From Lelliottia amnigena (GTDB taxonomy: Bacteria; Pseudomonadota; Gammaproteobacteria; Enterobacterales; Enterobacteriaceae): a DNA stretch of 64,000 nt. Positions within the stretch are counted from its first letter, which is position 1; every line of letters starts with the position of its first letter. The translations under genes and the position numbers were made by a program. Below the pieces are notes generated by a model. It ran no database searches. It was not told the origin of the DNA and saw only the letters and a list, made by a program, of their open reading frames with translations. Positions 32,731-42,789 of this stretch are shown one piece after another. Location: assembly GCA_900635465.1 (NCBI GenBank), contig LR134135.1, forward strand, positions 3,658,001-3,722,000. The letters run 5' to 3'.

Positions 32731-33405
32731 ATGGAACACAACCGCCAGCAGTTGCGCCTGATGCAGCTTTCCAGCAGCAGTTTGCCGGTGGGGTCGTTCA
32801 CCTGGTCACAGGGGCTGGAATGGGCGGTAGAAGCGGGCTGGATTACGACCAATGCTGAGTTTAAGCGCTGGCAGATCCAGCAGATGGAACAGAGTTTTTT
32901 CTGCGTCGATTTGCCGCTGTTCATCCGCCTGTATCGCGCCTGTGAGCAGAACGACGCGGTGAGCGCCAAACGCTGGACTGCGTATCTGCTGGCCTGTCGC
33001 GAAACGCGCGAGCTGCGCGAAGAAGAACGCAACCGCGGTGCCGCGTTTACCCGACTGATTAAAAGCTGGGAACCCGACTGCCCGCAAGAATGGCTGCCGC
33101 TGTTTGCGCAAAGTCAGCTGTGTGGTTTGGCGTGGCTGGGCGTGCGCTGGGAAATAAACGCACACGAACTGGCGCTGAGCCTGGGCTATAGCTGGATCGA
33201 AAGCGCGGTGATGGCGGGCGTCAAACTGGTGCCATTCGGGCAACAGGCTGCGCAGCAGTTGATCATAGAGCTGAGCGACCATTTTGCCGCTGGGCTTGAA
33301 CACGCGTGGCGACGCGGCGATGAGGAGCTGGGCGCAGCAACGCCGCTTTCAGCCATTGCGTCGGCACGTCACGAAACACAATATTCACGGTTATTCCGAT
33401 CATGA
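32731..33405 (+). CDS. ureF: Urease accessory protein UreF
   Basis: 224 residues from [23 protein letters not shown]; the frame is open far upstream through ureE but this start follows GGAACC and fits the family. UreF is an all-helical protein that links UreD to UreG and acts as a checkpoint for GTP hydrolysis. Conserved blocks include [19 protein letters not shown] and [10 protein letters not shown]. The C-terminus ends with YSRLFRS, needed for UreD contact in known structures. Confidence 0.95.
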   Translation: MEHNRQQLRLMQLSSSSLPVGSFTWSQGLEWAVEAGWITTNAEFKRWQIQQMEQSFFCVDLPLFIRLYRACEQNDAVSAKRWTAYLLACRETRELREEERNRGAAFTRLIKSWEPDCPQEWLPLFAQSQLCGLAWLGVRWEINAHELALSLGYSWIESAVMAGVKLVPFGQQAAQQLIIELSDHFAAGLEHAWRRGDEELGAATPLSAIASARHETQYSRLFRS

Positions 33406-33414
33406 GGTTTCACA

Positions 33415-34032
33415 ATGGCTGAATATAAACATCCCCTGCGCGTTGGCGTGGGCGGCCCGGTGGGTTCGGGCAAAACCGCACTTCTGGAAGCGCTGTGCAA
33501 AGCAATGCGTGACCAATACCAGCTGGCGGTGGTGACCAACGATATTTACACCAAAGAGGATCAGCGCATCCTGACCGAAGCGGGCGCGCTGGAGCCGGAT
33601 CGGATCGTCGGAGTGGAAACGGGAGGCTGTCCGCATACCGCGATTCGCGAAGATGCGTCGATGAATCTCGCCGCCGTCGAAGCGCTCAGCGAAAAGTTCG
33701 GCAATTTGGATCTGATTTTTGTCGAAAGCGGCGGTGATAACTTAAGCGCAACGTTTAGCCCGGAGCTGGCGGATCTGACGATTTACGTCATCGACGTGGC
33801 GGAAGGCGAAAAGATCCCGCGTAAAGGCGGGCCGGGGATCACGAAATCCGATTTTCTGGTGATCAACAAAACCGATCTGGCACCTTACGTGGGCGCATCG
33901 CTGGAGGTCATGGAACGGGATACGAACCGGATGCGCGGCGAACGCCCGTGGACGTTTACCAATCTGAAAGTTGGCGACGGTCTGAGTAAGATTATTGGAT
34001 TTTTGGAAGACAAAGGAATGTTGAAGGTGTAA
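33415..34032 (+). CDS. ureG: Urease accessory GTPase UreG
   Basis: 205 residues of the SIMIBI GTPase class. The P-loop is [17 protein letters not shown]. The metal-binding CPH motif is in [18 protein letters not shown]. Switch and base-recognition motifs are [18 protein letters not shown] and [12 protein letters not shown]. It carries nickel as a GTP-bound dimer into the UreDF-apo-urease complex. Last gene of the cluster; no nickel transporter or urease regulator gene is linked in the window. Confidence 0.97.
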   Translation: MAEYKHPLRVGVGGPVGSGKTALLEALCKAMRDQYQLAVVTNDIYTKEDQRILTEAGALEPDRIVGVETGGCPHTAIREDASMNLAAVEALSEKFGNLDLIFVESGGDNLSATFSPELADLTIYVIDVAEGEKIPRKGGPGITKSDFLVINKTDLAPYVGASLEVMERDTNRMRGERPWTFTNLKVGDGLSKIIGFLEDKGMLKV

Positions 34033-34038
34033 TGAATC

Positions 34039-34065
34039 GCCCGGCCAGCAGGATTGCCGCCGGGC
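34039..34065. terminator. Hairpin between ureG and tsaD
   Basis: GCCCGGC-cagcaggattgcc-GCCGGGC lies six bases after the ureG stop and just before the convergent tsaD stop. It is followed by AAAAC rather than T's on the plus strand, so it fits best as a weak bidirectional terminator or 3' stabiliser. Confidence 0.55.
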
Positions 34066-34072
34066 AAAACCG

Positions 34073-35086
34073 TTACGCTGCTGGCAGCTCCGCCAGCGGC
34101 CAGCGCGGACGCACTGACACGCTCAAATCGGCCGTCGCACCGCCTTTCACGCGCACCATACCCGCATAGGCGATCATGGCACCGTTATCGGTACAAAACT
34201 CCGGACGCGCGTAAAACACTTCACCGCGACGTTTTTGCATCATCTCCGCCAGCCGGGTCCGCAACGTGCGGTTAGCGCTGACGCCACCCGCCATCACCAG
34301 ACGCTTAAAGCCGGTCTGATCCAGCGCGCGTTTGCACTTGATCATCAACGTATCCACGACGGCATCTTCAAAAGCGCGAGCGATATCAGCGCGGGTCTGA
34401 TCGTCGTTTTCGTTATTGCGGATCGTGTTCGCAGCAAAGGTTTTCAGACCGGAGAAGCTGAAATCCAGCCCTGGACGATCGGTCATCGGACGCGGAAAGA
34501 CAAAGCGTTTTTCGACACCCTGCGACGCCAGTTTAGAGAGCATCGGGCCGCCAGGATAATCCAGGCCGAGCAGTTTGGCGGTTTTGTCGAATGCTTCACC
34601 GGCGGCATCATCGATGGACTCGCCCAGCAGTTCATACTCGCCAATACCCGTCACGCTGATAAGCTGGGTATGACCGCCAGACACCAGCAGCGCCACAAAC
34701 GGGAATTCCGGAGGATTGTCTTCGAGCATCGGTGCCAGAAGGTGCCCTTCCATGTGGTGAACCGGAATGGCAGGCACATCCCACGCAAACGCCAGCGAGC
34801 GTCCAATCGTCGCGCCCACCAAAAGTGCACCCACCAGGCCAGGGCCTGCGGTGTAGGCGACTGCATCGATATCTTTCGCGGTTAACCCCGACTCTTTTAA
34901 CGCCGCCTGAATCAGCGGAACCGTTTTACGCACATGGTCACGAGAAGCCAGTTCAGGCACCACTCCGCCGTAATCAGCGTGCAATTTCACCTGACTATAC
35001 AGTTGGTTGGCTAACAGGCCTTTTTCGTCGTCGTAAATGGCGATGCCGGTTTCATCGCAGGATGTTTCAATACCCAGTACACGCAT
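34073..35086 (-). CDS. tsaD: tRNA N6-adenosine threonylcarbamoyltransferase
   Basis: 337 residues. With TsaB, TsaC and TsaE it makes t6A at position 37 of ANN-decoding tRNAs. It is an ASKHA-fold protein with the start [19 protein letters not shown], the metal-binding [11 protein letters not shown] and the nucleotide-binding [11 protein letters not shown]. It is divergent from rpsU as in E. coli. Also known as ygjD or gcp. Confidence 0.97.
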   Translation of the reverse strand: MRVLGIETSCDETGIAIYDDEKGLLANQLYSQVKLHADYGGVVPELASRDHVRKTVPLIQAALKESGLTAKDIDAVAYTAGPGLVGALLVGATIGRSLAFAWDVPAIPVHHMEGHLLAPMLEDNPPEFPFVALLVSGGHTQLISVTGIGEYELLGESIDDAAGEAFDKTAKLLGLDYPGGPMLSKLASQGVEKRFVFPRPMTDRPGLDFSFSGLKTFAANTIRNNENDDQTRADIARAFEDAVVDTLMIKCKRALDQTGFKRLVMAGGVSANRTLRTRLAEMMQKRRGEVFYARPEFCTDNGAMIAYAGMVRVKGGATADLSVSVRPRWPLAELPAA

Positions 35087-35653
<567 letters not shown>

Positions 35654-35700
35654 TCTGTTGGGGGTTTGCGCCCTCAATTGACAGACCGAGTTGTAGTCGT

Positions 35701-35740
35701 AAGGCCGTGCTTCCGAAAGGAATGCGCGGCTTATTTTCGT
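35701..35740 (+). terminator. rpsU-dnaG internal terminator
   Basis: AAGGCCGTGCTTCC-gaaa-GGAATGCGCGGCTT followed by ATTTTCGTTTA. The tetraloop hairpin with a T-rich tail corresponds to the T1 attenuating terminator that lowers dnaG expression relative to rpsU in E. coli. Confidence 0.8.
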
Positions 35741-35762
35741 TTATGAATCTGCATTTACGCAA

Positions 35763-35873
35763 AATTATTCGCACTGTATCAAGGTGGCAAATGTGTAAAT
35801 CTCGGGCGCTTACACAAGTAAGTGACAGGGGTGAACGCACGTAGCCGACGCAGAGACAGTTTGAAGGATGACG
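35763..35873. repeat. ERIC-like element between rpsU and dnaG
   Basis: A diverged full-length ERIC. The left end is ATTATTCGCACTGTATC; the core is GGGCGCTTACACAAGTAAGTG then ACAGGGGTGAACGCA; the right end is GACAGTTTGAAGGATGACG. It occupies most of the rpsU-dnaG spacer just before the dnaG start. Confidence 0.8.
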
Positions 35874-35890
35874 TGTAAAAAACGGGGCTT

Positions 35891-37636
35891 ATGGCTGGAC
35901 GAATTCCACGCGTTTTCATCAATGACCTGTTGGCCAGAACCGACATCGTCGATCTCATCGACGCGCGGGTAAAGCTAAAAAAACAGGGCAAGAACTACCA
36001 CGCGTGCTGTCCGTTCCATAACGAAAAAACCCCCTCTTTCACCGTAAATGGTGAAAAACAGTTTTACCACTGCTTCGGCTGTGGCGCACACGGTAACGCC
36101 GTCGATTTTTTGATGAACTACGACAAACTTGAGTTCGTAGAAACCGTCGAAGAACTGGCCGCAATGCATAACCTTGAAGTGCCTTATGAAGCGGGCAGCG
36201 GTCCAACACAGATAGAGCGCCATCAACGGCAAACGCTGTATCAGTTGATGGAAGGCCTGAATTCTTTTTACCAACAGTCTTTGAAGCAATCTGCCGCTGA
36301 GCCTGCGCGTCAATATTTGAACCAGCGCGGATTAAGCGACGACGTTATTGCGCGTTTCGCTATTGGTTACGCCCCTCCCGGCTGGGACAACGTGTTAAAG
36401 CGTTTTGGCGGCAATAGCGAAGATCGTAAATCGTTGATCGATGCGGGCATGCTGGTCACCAACGACCAGGGACGAAGCTACGACCGCTTCCGCGAGCGGG
36501 TGATGTTCCCCATTCGCGATAAGCGAGGCCGGGTGATTGGGTTTGGTGGACGCGTGCTGGGCGATGCCCTGCCGAAATACCTCAACTCCCCGGAAACCGA
36601 TATTTTCCACAAAGGTCGCCAGCTTTATGGCCTTTATGAAGCCCAACAGGATAATGCTGAACCCCGGCGTTTACTGGTGGTCGAAGGCTATATGGACGTG
36701 GTTGCACTGGCACAGTTCGATATCAACTACGCGGTCGCGTCGTTGGGAACGTCCACCACTGCCGACCACATTCAGCTGCTGTTCAGAGCGACGAATAACG
36801 TTATCTGTTGTTACGACGGAGACCGTGCCGGACGCGAAGCCGCCTGGCGCGCCCTGGAAACGGCACTGCCTTATATGACCGATGGGCGTCAGTTACGCTT
36901 TATGTTCCTGCCCGACGGTGAAGATCCCGATACGCTGGTGCGTAAAGAAGGCAAAGAGGCGTTCGAAGCGCGGATGGAGCTGGCTCAGCCGCTCTCCACG
37001 TTTTTGTTTAACAGCCTGATGCCGCAGGTAGATTTGAGCACGCCAGATGGCCGTGCGCAGCTCAGTACGCTGGCGCTGCCGTTGATTACTCAGGTTCCAG
37101 GCGAAACGCTACGTATCTATTTGCGACAGGAACTCGGCAACAAGCTTGGCATTCTGGATGACAGCCAGCTTGAACGTTTAATGCCGAAACTGTCTGAAAA
37201 CGGCGCGGTTCGCCCCGCTCCACAGCTAAAACGCACAACCATGCGTATACTGATAGGGTTACTGGTTCAAAACCCGGAATTGGCACCGCAAGTGCCGTCG
37301 CTGGTCGGATTGAATCATGAGAAGTTGCCCGGGCTCGGTTTATTTTCAGAACTGGTTAACACCTGTTTGTCACAGCCAGGACTGACCACCGGACAGCTTT
37401 TAGAGCATTATCGCGGCACAAAAGAGTCCGCAACCCTTGAAAAACTGTCGATGTGGGACGATATAGCAGATAAGGATATTGCAGAAAAAACGTTCACCGA
37501 CTCGCTGAACCATATGTTTGATTCGATGCTTGAGCTGCGCCAGGAAGAGTTAATCGCTCGCGAGCGCACACACGGTTTAAGCAGCGAAGAACGCCGGGAA
37601 CTCTGGATGTTAAACCAGGAACTGGCCAAGAAATAA
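35891..37636 (+). CDS. dnaG: DNA primase
   Basis: 581 residues. It makes RNA primers at the replication fork. The N-terminal CHC2 zinc domain shows CCPFHNEKTPSF and FYHCFGCGAHGNAVDF. The central TOPRIM catalytic core has RLLVVEGYMDVVALAQ and CCYDGDRAGREAAW. The C-terminal helical domain that binds DnaB helicase follows (about 435-581). Only a weak ribosome-binding site precedes the ATG, in keeping with the low DnaG level. Confidence 0.98.
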   Translation: MAGRIPRVFINDLLARTDIVDLIDARVKLKKQGKNYHACCPFHNEKTPSFTVNGEKQFYHCFGCGAHGNAVDFLMNYDKLEFVETVEELAAMHNLEVPYEAGSGPTQIERHQRQTLYQLMEGLNSFYQQSLKQSAAEPARQYLNQRGLSDDVIARFAIGYAPPGWDNVLKRFGGNSEDRKSLIDAGMLVTNDQGRSYDRFRERVMFPIRDKRGRVIGFGGRVLGDALPKYLNSPETDIFHKGRQLYGLYEAQQDNAEPRRLLVVEGYMDVVALAQFDINYAVASLGTSTTADHIQLLFRATNNVICCYDGDRAGREAAWRALETALPYMTDGRQLRFMFLPDGEDPDTLVRKEGKEAFEARMELAQPLSTFLFNSLMPQVDLSTPDGRAQLSTLALPLITQVPGETLRIYLRQELGNKLGILDDSQLERLMPKLSENGAVRPAPQLKRTTMRILIGLLVQNPELAPQVPSLVGLNHEKLPGLGLFSELVNTCLSQPGLTTGQLLEHYRGTKESATLEKLSMWDDIADKDIAEKTFTDSLNHMFDSMLELRQEELIARERTHGLSSEERRELWMLNQELAKK

Positions 37637-37649
37637 ACTGAAAGACAAC

Positions 37650-37702
37650 ATCATTCGAGTTGCATTAAGTCAGCAAGCGAACGCAGAGACAACTTGAAAG
37701 AT
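37650..37702. repeat. Internally deleted ERIC remnant between dnaG and rpoD
   Basis: ATCATTCGAGTTGCA (ERIC left end) is joined after a short spacer to GCGAACGCAGAGACAACTTG and AAAGAT (ERIC right end), while the central core is missing. The termini still form an imperfect inverted repeat (GAGTTGC / CAACTTG). Confidence 0.7.
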
Positions 37703-37858
37703 AAAAGAATTTAACGGCTTAAATGCCGAATATCGATCGGGAAGCCCCCGGCAGCCGCACTGAGAGGCAGCGGCACAAATATAAGTACGCCCTCGCTTTA
37801 AATGTTGGTAGCAGCACCGCCGACACCAAATAAACGAAATAAGTGTGGATACCGTCTT

Positions 37859-39697
37859 ATGGAGCAAAACCCGCAGTCACAGCTGAAACTTCTTGTCCAA
37901 CGCGGTAAGGAGCAAGGCTATCTGACCTATGCCGAGGTCAATGACCATCTGCCGGAAGATATCGTCGATTCAGATCAAATCGAAGACATCATCCAAATGA
38001 TCAATGACATGGGTATTCAGGTGATGGAAGAAGCACCCGATGCCGATGATCTGTTGCTGGCTGAAAACTCCAACAACACCGATGAAGACGCTGAAGAAGC
38101 CGCTGCACAGGTTCTGTCCAGCGTTGAATCTGAAATCGGTCGTACCACTGACCCGGTGCGCATGTACATGCGCGAAATGGGTACCGTTGAGCTGCTGACC
38201 CGTGAAGGCGAAATCGACATCGCGAAACGCATCGAAGACGGGATCAATCAGGTTCAGTGTTCTGTTGCCGAGTACCCGGAAGCGATCACCTATCTGCTGG
38301 AACAGTACGATCGCGTAGAGGCTGAAGAGGCGCGTCTTTCCGACATCATCACCGGTTTCGTCGATCCTAACGCTGAAGAAGAAGTCGCTCCGACTGCTAC
38401 TCACGTTGGCTCTGAGCTCACTAAAGAAGAGCGCGAAGAGAACGAGGAAGAAGACGAAGAAGACGAAGAAGAAGAAGACGACAACAGCATCGATCCTGAG
38501 CTGGCTCGCGAGAAGTTTGGCGAACTGCGTACGCAGTACGAACTGGCCCGCGACACCATCAAAGCGAAAGGCCGTAGTCACGCCGCTGCGAAGGAAGAGA
38601 TCCAGAAGCTGTCTGACGTGTTCAAGCAGTTCCGCCTGGTGCCTAAGCAGTTTGATTACCTGGTCAACAGCATGCGCGTCATGATGGATCGCGTGCGTAC
38701 CCAGGAACGCATCATCATGAAACTGTGCGTTGAACAGTGCAAAATGCCGAAGAAAAACTTCATCACACTGTTCACCGGCAACGAAACCAGCGAAACCTGG
38801 TTCAACGCCGCTATCGCCATGAACAAACCGTGGTCTGAAAAGCTGCACGACGTCTCTGATGACGTTCAGCGCGGCTTGCAGAAACTGCGTCAGATTGAAG
38901 AAGAGACCGGCCTGACCATCGAGCAGGTGAAAGACATCAACCGTCGTATGTCTATCGGCGAAGCGAAAGCCCGTCGTGCGAAGAAAGAGATGGTTGAGGC
39001 AAACTTGCGTCTGGTTATTTCTATCGCCAAGAAATACACCAACCGCGGTCTGCAGTTCCTGGATCTGATTCAGGAAGGCAACATCGGTCTGATGAAAGCG
39101 GTAGATAAGTTTGAATACCGTCGTGGTTATAAGTTCTCCACCTACGCAACATGGTGGATTCGTCAGGCGATTACCCGCTCTATCGCGGATCAGGCGCGCA
39201 CCATCCGTATTCCGGTGCATATGATTGAGACAATTAACAAACTCAACCGTATTTCTCGCCAGATGTTGCAAGAGATGGGCCGCGAGCCAACGCCGGAAGA
39301 ACTGGCTGAACGCATGTTGATGCCGGAAGACAAGATCCGTAAAGTGCTGAAAATCGCGAAAGAGCCAATCTCCATGGAAACGCCAATCGGCGATGATGAA
39401 GATTCGCATCTGGGTGATTTCATTGAGGATACCACCCTCGAGCTGCCGCTGGACTCTGCCACCACCGAGAGCCTGCGTGCTGCCACTCACGACGTTCTGG
39501 CTGGCCTGACCGCACGTGAAGCGAAAGTCCTGCGTATGCGTTTCGGTATCGACATGAATACCGACCACACGCTGGAAGAAGTGGGTAAACAGTTCGACGT
39601 AACGCGCGAACGTATTCGTCAGATCGAAGCGAAGGCACTGCGCAAACTGCGCCACCCAAGCCGCTCTGAAGTTTTACGTAGCTTCCTGGACGATTAA
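37859..39697 (+). CDS. rpoD: RNA polymerase sigma factor RpoD (sigma-70)
   Basis: 612 residues from [22 protein letters not shown]. The frame is open upstream but this is the conserved start. Region 1.1 is at the N-terminus. A long acidic stretch of Glu/Asp is at about 200-217. Region 2 carries [13 protein letters not shown] for promoter melting and -10 binding. Region 4 ends with [24 protein letters not shown], the -35-binding HTH. Last gene of the operon, followed by a strong terminator. A heat-shock promoter is known inside E. coli dnaG but was not located here. Confidence 0.98.
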   Translation: MEQNPQSQLKLLVQRGKEQGYLTYAEVNDHLPEDIVDSDQIEDIIQMINDMGIQVMEEAPDADDLLLAENSNNTDEDAEEAAAQVLSSVESEIGRTTDPVRMYMREMGTVELLTREGEIDIAKRIEDGINQVQCSVAEYPEAITYLLEQYDRVEAEEARLSDIITGFVDPNAEEEVAPTATHVGSELTKEEREENEEEDEEDEEEEDDNSIDPELAREKFGELRTQYELARDTIKAKGRSHAAAKEEIQKLSDVFKQFRLVPKQFDYLVNSMRVMMDRVRTQERIIMKLCVEQCKMPKKNFITLFTGNETSETWFNAAIAMNKPWSEKLHDVSDDVQRGLQKLRQIEEETGLTIEQVKDINRRMSIGEAKARRAKKEMVEANLRLVISIAKKYTNRGLQFLDLIQEGNIGLMKAVDKFEYRRGYKFSTYATWWIRQAITRSIADQARTIRIPVHMIETINKLNRISRQMLQEMGREPTPEELAERMLMPEDKIRKVLKIAKEPISMETPIGDDEDSHLGDFIEDTTLELPLDSATTESLRAATHDVLAGLTAREAKVLRMRFGIDMNTDHTLEEVGKQFDVTRERIRQIEAKALRKLRHPSRSEVLRSFLDD

Positions 39698-39717
39698 TCG
39701 CCCCGGAACTCAAAAAA

Positions 39718-39740
39718 GCTCCCTACGGGGAGCTTTTTTT
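39718..39740 (+). terminator. rpoD terminator
   Basis: GCTCCCtacgGGGAGC followed by TTTTTTT and preceded by AAAAAA. A textbook intrinsic terminator 20 bases after the rpoD stop, potentially active on both strands and facing the convergent mug gene. Confidence 0.95.
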
Positions 39741-39815
39741 ATGCCTGTACAGAGCCAAACCCGTGGATTTATTCTCTTAAAAGAACGTGAAGATGAGCGA
39801 ACGGCCAGAACTGCA

Positions 39816-40322
39816 TTATCTTCCCCGCACCACCAGTGCTTCATCCAGTTCCCGATAGGCTTCCACCAGTTTATCCAGCGTCGCTCTGTTGAGCCCGCTC
39901 GGATTGGGCAGCACCCACACCTGGGTCATGCCGATCGTGATACTCTGCTTGCCCCATTGCGCCCCGCGCTGACTAAACGCCTGCTCATACGCCTGCTTAC
40001 CGAGGATCGCCAGCGCTGCAGGCTGATAGTCCTCAATCTTTTTGACCAATTCCCTGCCGCCGCTGCGCAATTCGTGCAGATTCACCTCATTCGCCTGTAC
40101 CGTGGGTCGCTCGACCAGCATAGTAATACCGCAGCGGGTATCCAGCAGATGCTGCTCCTCTTCTGGCTTCAGAAGCCTGTCGGTAAATCCGGCCTGATGA
40201 ATCACCTTCCAGAAGCGATTCCCAGGATGGGCAAAGTGAAAACCCGTGTGCGCCGATGACTTACCCGGGTTGATCCCGCAGAACACCACCCGTAGCCCGG
40301 GCGCAAGAATATCGTTGATCAT
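39816..40322 (-). CDS. mug: G/U mismatch-specific DNA glycosylase
   Basis: 168 residues of the uracil-DNA glycosylase superfamily (Mug/TDG). It excises uracil and ethenocytosine opposite guanine. The catalytic motif is [25 protein letters not shown] with the Asn of GINPG. The second motif is PNPSGLN. It is monocistronic and convergent with rpoD. It marks the end of the conserved backbone before the tRNA and the island. Confidence 0.96.
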   Translation of the reverse strand: MINDILAPGLRVVFCGINPGKSSAHTGFHFAHPGNRFWKVIHQAGFTDRLLKPEEEQHLLDTRCGITMLVERPTVQANEVNLHELRSGGRELVKKIEDYQPAALAILGKQAYEQAFSQRGAQWGKQSITIGMTQVWVLPNPSGLNRATLDKLVEAYRELDEALVVRGR

Positions 40323-40447
40323 CCCATTCTCCGATCAATACATCAGGTAGTTAGTATAAAGGATTGATTATGCATTGTTTATAAAAACAGCAGGCAGGTG
40401 TGAATGGCTGGATTGCGCGGCTGAGTTACTTTATAATTCACCGCCAC

Positions 40448-40523
40448 GGCCCCTTAGCTCAGTGGTTAGAGCAGGCGACTCATAATCGCTTGGTCGCTGG
40501 TTCAAGTCCAGCAGGGGCCACCA
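40448..40523 (+). tRNA. ileX: tRNA-Ile2 (anticodon CAT, lysidine-modified)
   Basis: A 76-base cloverleaf. The acceptor stem is GGCCCCT / AGGGGCC with encoded ACCA. The D-arm contains AGCTCAGTGGTTAGAGC and the T-arm GCTGGTTCAAGTCCAGC. Anticodon CAT is at 40481-40483 (tRNA positions 34-36). The sequence matches the E. coli ileX minor isoleucine tRNA reading AUA after lysidine modification, not a methionine tRNA. It lies downstream of mug as in E. coli. The island begins right after its 3' end, so this tRNA is the probable integration site. Confidence 0.95.
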
Positions 40524-40532
40524 AATAAAACA

Positions 40533-40566
40533 AGGAGTTAGATGAGAAATCGTCTGACTCCTTTTT
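40533..40566 (+). terminator. tRNA-Ile terminator hairpin
   Basis: AGGAGTtAGAtgagaaatcgTCTgACTCCT followed by TTTT, ten bases after the tRNA CCA. It acts as an intrinsic terminator for ileX. Confidence 0.85.
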
Positions 40567-40581
40567 CATTTTATACGAATC

Positions 40582-40605
40582 GGGTCAGGTAATGGGTCAG
40601 GTAAG
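40582..40605. repeat. Tandem 12-base repeat at the island edge
   Basis: GGGTCAGGTAAT followed at once by GGGTCAGGTAAG. It lies between the tRNA terminator and the first island gene, where an integrase or its arm-binding sites would be expected. No integrase gene is present here. Confidence 0.6.
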
Positions 40606-40625
40606 GAATTACCTCCCTGCCCTCT

Positions 40626-41459
40626 TCATCTCGCTGCCAGCATCCCCGGGTAGTGCTTCGCCACAATATCATTCATCTTTTCTGTCAGATCGTACCGCTT
40701 AAAAGTGATGTGCGCGGTTCCTTTCTGAAAGTAACGGAAACTGAAGAAATCATCTTCGTAAACATCCTTCGAAGGGTTGTCCCGAATATGCTCCATCAAT
40801 CGAGTAGTAACATCGCCACGATTGTCGGGTATCGGTTTACCATCCAGCAGAAATAGCATTCGCTCCAGATCCGCTAGTTGATCCCGACGCCAACCCCAGT
40901 TCAGACTAAATCCCCAGCGGCTATGCGTCACCAGATTGTTGACGATGATCTTTTTACCAAAGCTGCAGGGACTATTGGTTTTGTAATCCCACGACAGCCC
41001 TTTGAAGACATTGATTACGCCACGTTCGAAGACGTCCATTTTGTTCAGATGTAGCTGCTCAAAAGTACTGAGGATATTGGCTTCGCTGATGGCTGGAATA
41101 TTATCGCCCTCAAGATTTCTGTCCCACTGCTCCCTGGCCTGGGCATCCATCAGGCTGAGCATTCCTGATTTTTTCATCAAATCTCGCCATATACTGCGAT
41201 CAAGATTGCGGGTAATGACGTCCATGGCCGTTGCCATTCTCTCCATTAACCAGCAACCCGATCGAAAGTCTTGTCGCATGCCCCAGTCTTTTGCCATCCC
41301 ACCACCAAGACTGCGGGTCAGTGTCGAGATGTCATCAAGTTGCCGGATGAGGGATTCAATCTGTACCAGCGCAGCATTGCGGCCTGTAACAATACGTTCA
41401 ATGCTGGTGGAACAGATAAGCTCATTGTGTTCCGTTAATACATCGGATTCTGTTTGCAT
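40626..41459 (-). CDS. DUF4942 domain protein of CP4-type islands
   Basis: 277 residues. It belongs to the DUF4942 family that commonly follows the CbtA-type toxin gene in CP4-like islands. The protein is soluble and helical in its first half, with a conserved-looking centre (NVFKGLSWDYKTNSPCSFGKKIIVNN). The C-terminal part has FFSFRYFQKGTAHITFKR. No enzymatic motif is evident. It is the last gene of the leftward RadC-antitoxin-toxin-DUF4942 run, 113 bases after the toxin gene. Function is unknown; a role linked to the toxin module is inference. Confidence 0.8.
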   Translation of the reverse strand: MQTESDVLTEHNELICSTSIERIVTGRNAALVQIESLIRQLDDISTLTRSLGGGMAKDWGMRQDFRSGCWLMERMATAMDVITRNLDRSIWRDLMKKSGMLSLMDAQAREQWDRNLEGDNIPAISEANILSTFEQLHLNKMDVFERGVINVFKGLSWDYKTNSPCSFGKKIIVNNLVTHSRWGFSLNWGWRRDQLADLERMLFLLDGKPIPDNRGDVTTRLMEHIRDNPSKDVYEDDFFSFRYFQKGTAHITFKRYDLTEKMNDIVAKHYPGMLAAR

Positions 41460-41572
41460 CGTTAATTGTCCGTAAAAGCAAACACGCCTGCCGGAATTGG
41501 CAGGCGCATTATGCGATGAATAAAAAGGGTGGAAAGTACAGAGGTAAAAATCAGGAATGAGGCTCGAAGAAT

Positions 41573-41893
41573 TTACGTGTTTATTAATCCGGTAGCTCGC
41601 CTTGCTCTGAGAATATCGGTAGCGGTCAGGAATGGCGTCTGCTCCTGCCAGGTAAATCCTTTGCGGTCGGTGCGCACCAGCTCATAACGTTCCACCAGGA
41701 AATTCACCGCATCAGCCAATGTTATTCCCGCTTCGATATGCTCCTGGATGGCCGCGTCATCATGGAATGGCGTGTCGTTAAGTGTCAGACCGTAATGGTG
41801 TTCTAACAGGTACGTTAACAGTTGCTGCCAGACCTGCACGGGCGACAGGCGTGACAAAACCGGCACCGTGACCGGTACAGTTGAGGTTTGCAT
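41573..41893 (-). CDS. CbtA/YpjF-family type IV toxin
   Basis: 106 residues with family features: [23 protein letters not shown], then [26 protein letters not shown]. CbtA-family toxins block cell division by binding FtsZ and MreB. The cognate antitoxin gene precedes it by 66 bases on the same strand, the standard cbeA-cbtA order. It resembles YpjF, YkfI and CbtA; which one is closest cannot be decided by eye. Confidence 0.92.
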   Translation of the reverse strand: MQTSTVPVTVPVLSRLSPVQVWQQLLTYLLEHHYGLTLNDTPFHDDAAIQEHIEAGITLADAVNFLVERYELVRTDRKGFTWQEQTPFLTATDILRARRATGLINT

Positions 41894-41959
41894 GAGTTGA
41901 GTCTCTTAATAAAGGAGGAAAAGGTTTGAAGAATTACGATGCAGGGATAAAGCTAAAAA

Positions 41960-42295
41960 TCAGTCTTTAACCTGTTTTGAGGGATAAATTGCGATATATA
42001 CAAACCCATGACTACCCAGCGTATCGGCTTCACAGGTCAACCCGTTACGGTACAGCGTGACGCAGTGCGCGTACCGGGGATTCAGTTCACAGGAGAGCAG
42101 CATCAGCTCCAGATGTGCGACAAAATGAGGGAAGGCTTCATCCAGTTGTAGGGCCTGTACCTCACTGAACATACCGGTGAATCCTGCCCAGTCCGCCAGA
42201 AAATGCAGACGATGGCCTTCCTGCACCAGCCGTGCTCCAAAACACGGTGTGATCTCTCGTTTAAGACCCCAGGTTTGTGTAACGTCTTTATTCAT
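41960..42295 (-). CDS. CbeA/YfjZ-family type IV antitoxin
   Basis: 111 residues with the family opening TWGLKREITPCFGARLVQEG and the conserved HCVTLYRNGLTCEADTLGSHGFVYIAIYP at the end. This antitoxin class does not bind its toxin; it stabilises FtsZ and MreB polymers against it. It lies between the RadC-like gene (14 bases) and the toxin gene. An AT-rich spacer follows. Confidence 0.92.
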   Translation of the reverse strand: MNKDVTQTWGLKREITPCFGARLVQEGHRLHFLADWAGFTGMFSEVQALQLDEAFPHFVAHLELMLLSCELNPRYAHCVTLYRNGLTCEADTLGSHGFVYIAIYPSKQVKD

Positions 42296-42309
42296 AATTT
42301 TATTCCTGT

Positions 42310-42789
42310 TTAAAGAAGACCATGTTCGGCGAAAGAGAATATCTGCCTGCCGCCGACAATCAGATGGTCTGGCACCCGGATTTCCACCAGCATCAGCGCC
42401 TGTACCAGACGCTGGGTGATGGCTTTGTCTGCCTGGCTCGGCGCAACCTCCCCGGATGGGTGGTTATGGGCAAATATCACTGCTGCCGCGTTAAAGTACA
42501 GGGCGCGTTTCACCACCTCGCGGGGATGGACTTCAGTGTGACTGATAGTGCCGGTGAACAGTGTTTCATGGGCAAGCAGCTGGTTCTGGTTATTGAGGTA
42601 CAGCACGACAAATTCTTCCCGCTCAAGGGTGCCCATCTTCAGCCTGAGCCAGTCGCGTGCGGTCTGTGTGGAGGTGAATGCCACACCCGGTTCGCGCAGG
42701 TGCTGGTCAAGCAGACTCAGGGCGCGTTTGATGGTACGCAGTGAGGTCAACGGTAGTTCTGGCGTAAACAAGGTCAGTTGTTTCTCCAT
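42310..42789 (-). CDS. RadC-like JAB protein (YkfG/YfjY/YeeS family)
   Basis: 159 residues from MEKQLTLFTPELPLTSLRTI; an upstream extension is unlikely. It has the JAB/MPN fold with the metal-binding signature AHNHPSGEVAPSQAD (HxHx7Sx2D). It is paired with CbeA/CbtA in CP4-6, CP4-44 and CP4-57. Despite the RadC name its activity is unproven. It is the first gene of the leftward module. The KlcA-type antirestriction gene (yfjX) that usually sits upstream is missing, replaced by unrelated DNA. Confidence 0.92.
   Translation of the reverse strand: MEKQLTLFTPELPLTSLRTIKRALSLLDQHLREPGVAFTSTQTARDWLRLKMGTLEREEFVVLYLNNQNQLLAHETLFTGTISHTEVHPREVVKRALYFNAAAVIFAHNHPSGEVAPSQADKAITQRLVQALMLVEIRVPDHLIVGGRQIFSFAEHGLL

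Noticed and set aside
37970..39655. A 561-codon open frame antisense to rpoD
   Set aside because: It mirrors the codon pattern of the highly conserved sigma-70 gene; the protein is rich in Phe, His and Arg runs with no domain, and has no ribosome-binding site.
42310..42789. RadC-like gene as the deubiquitinase of the nearby conjugation system
   Set aside because: It has a JAMM motif, but it belongs to the common CP4 toxin module on the opposite strand; the conjugation operon carries its own JAB domain.
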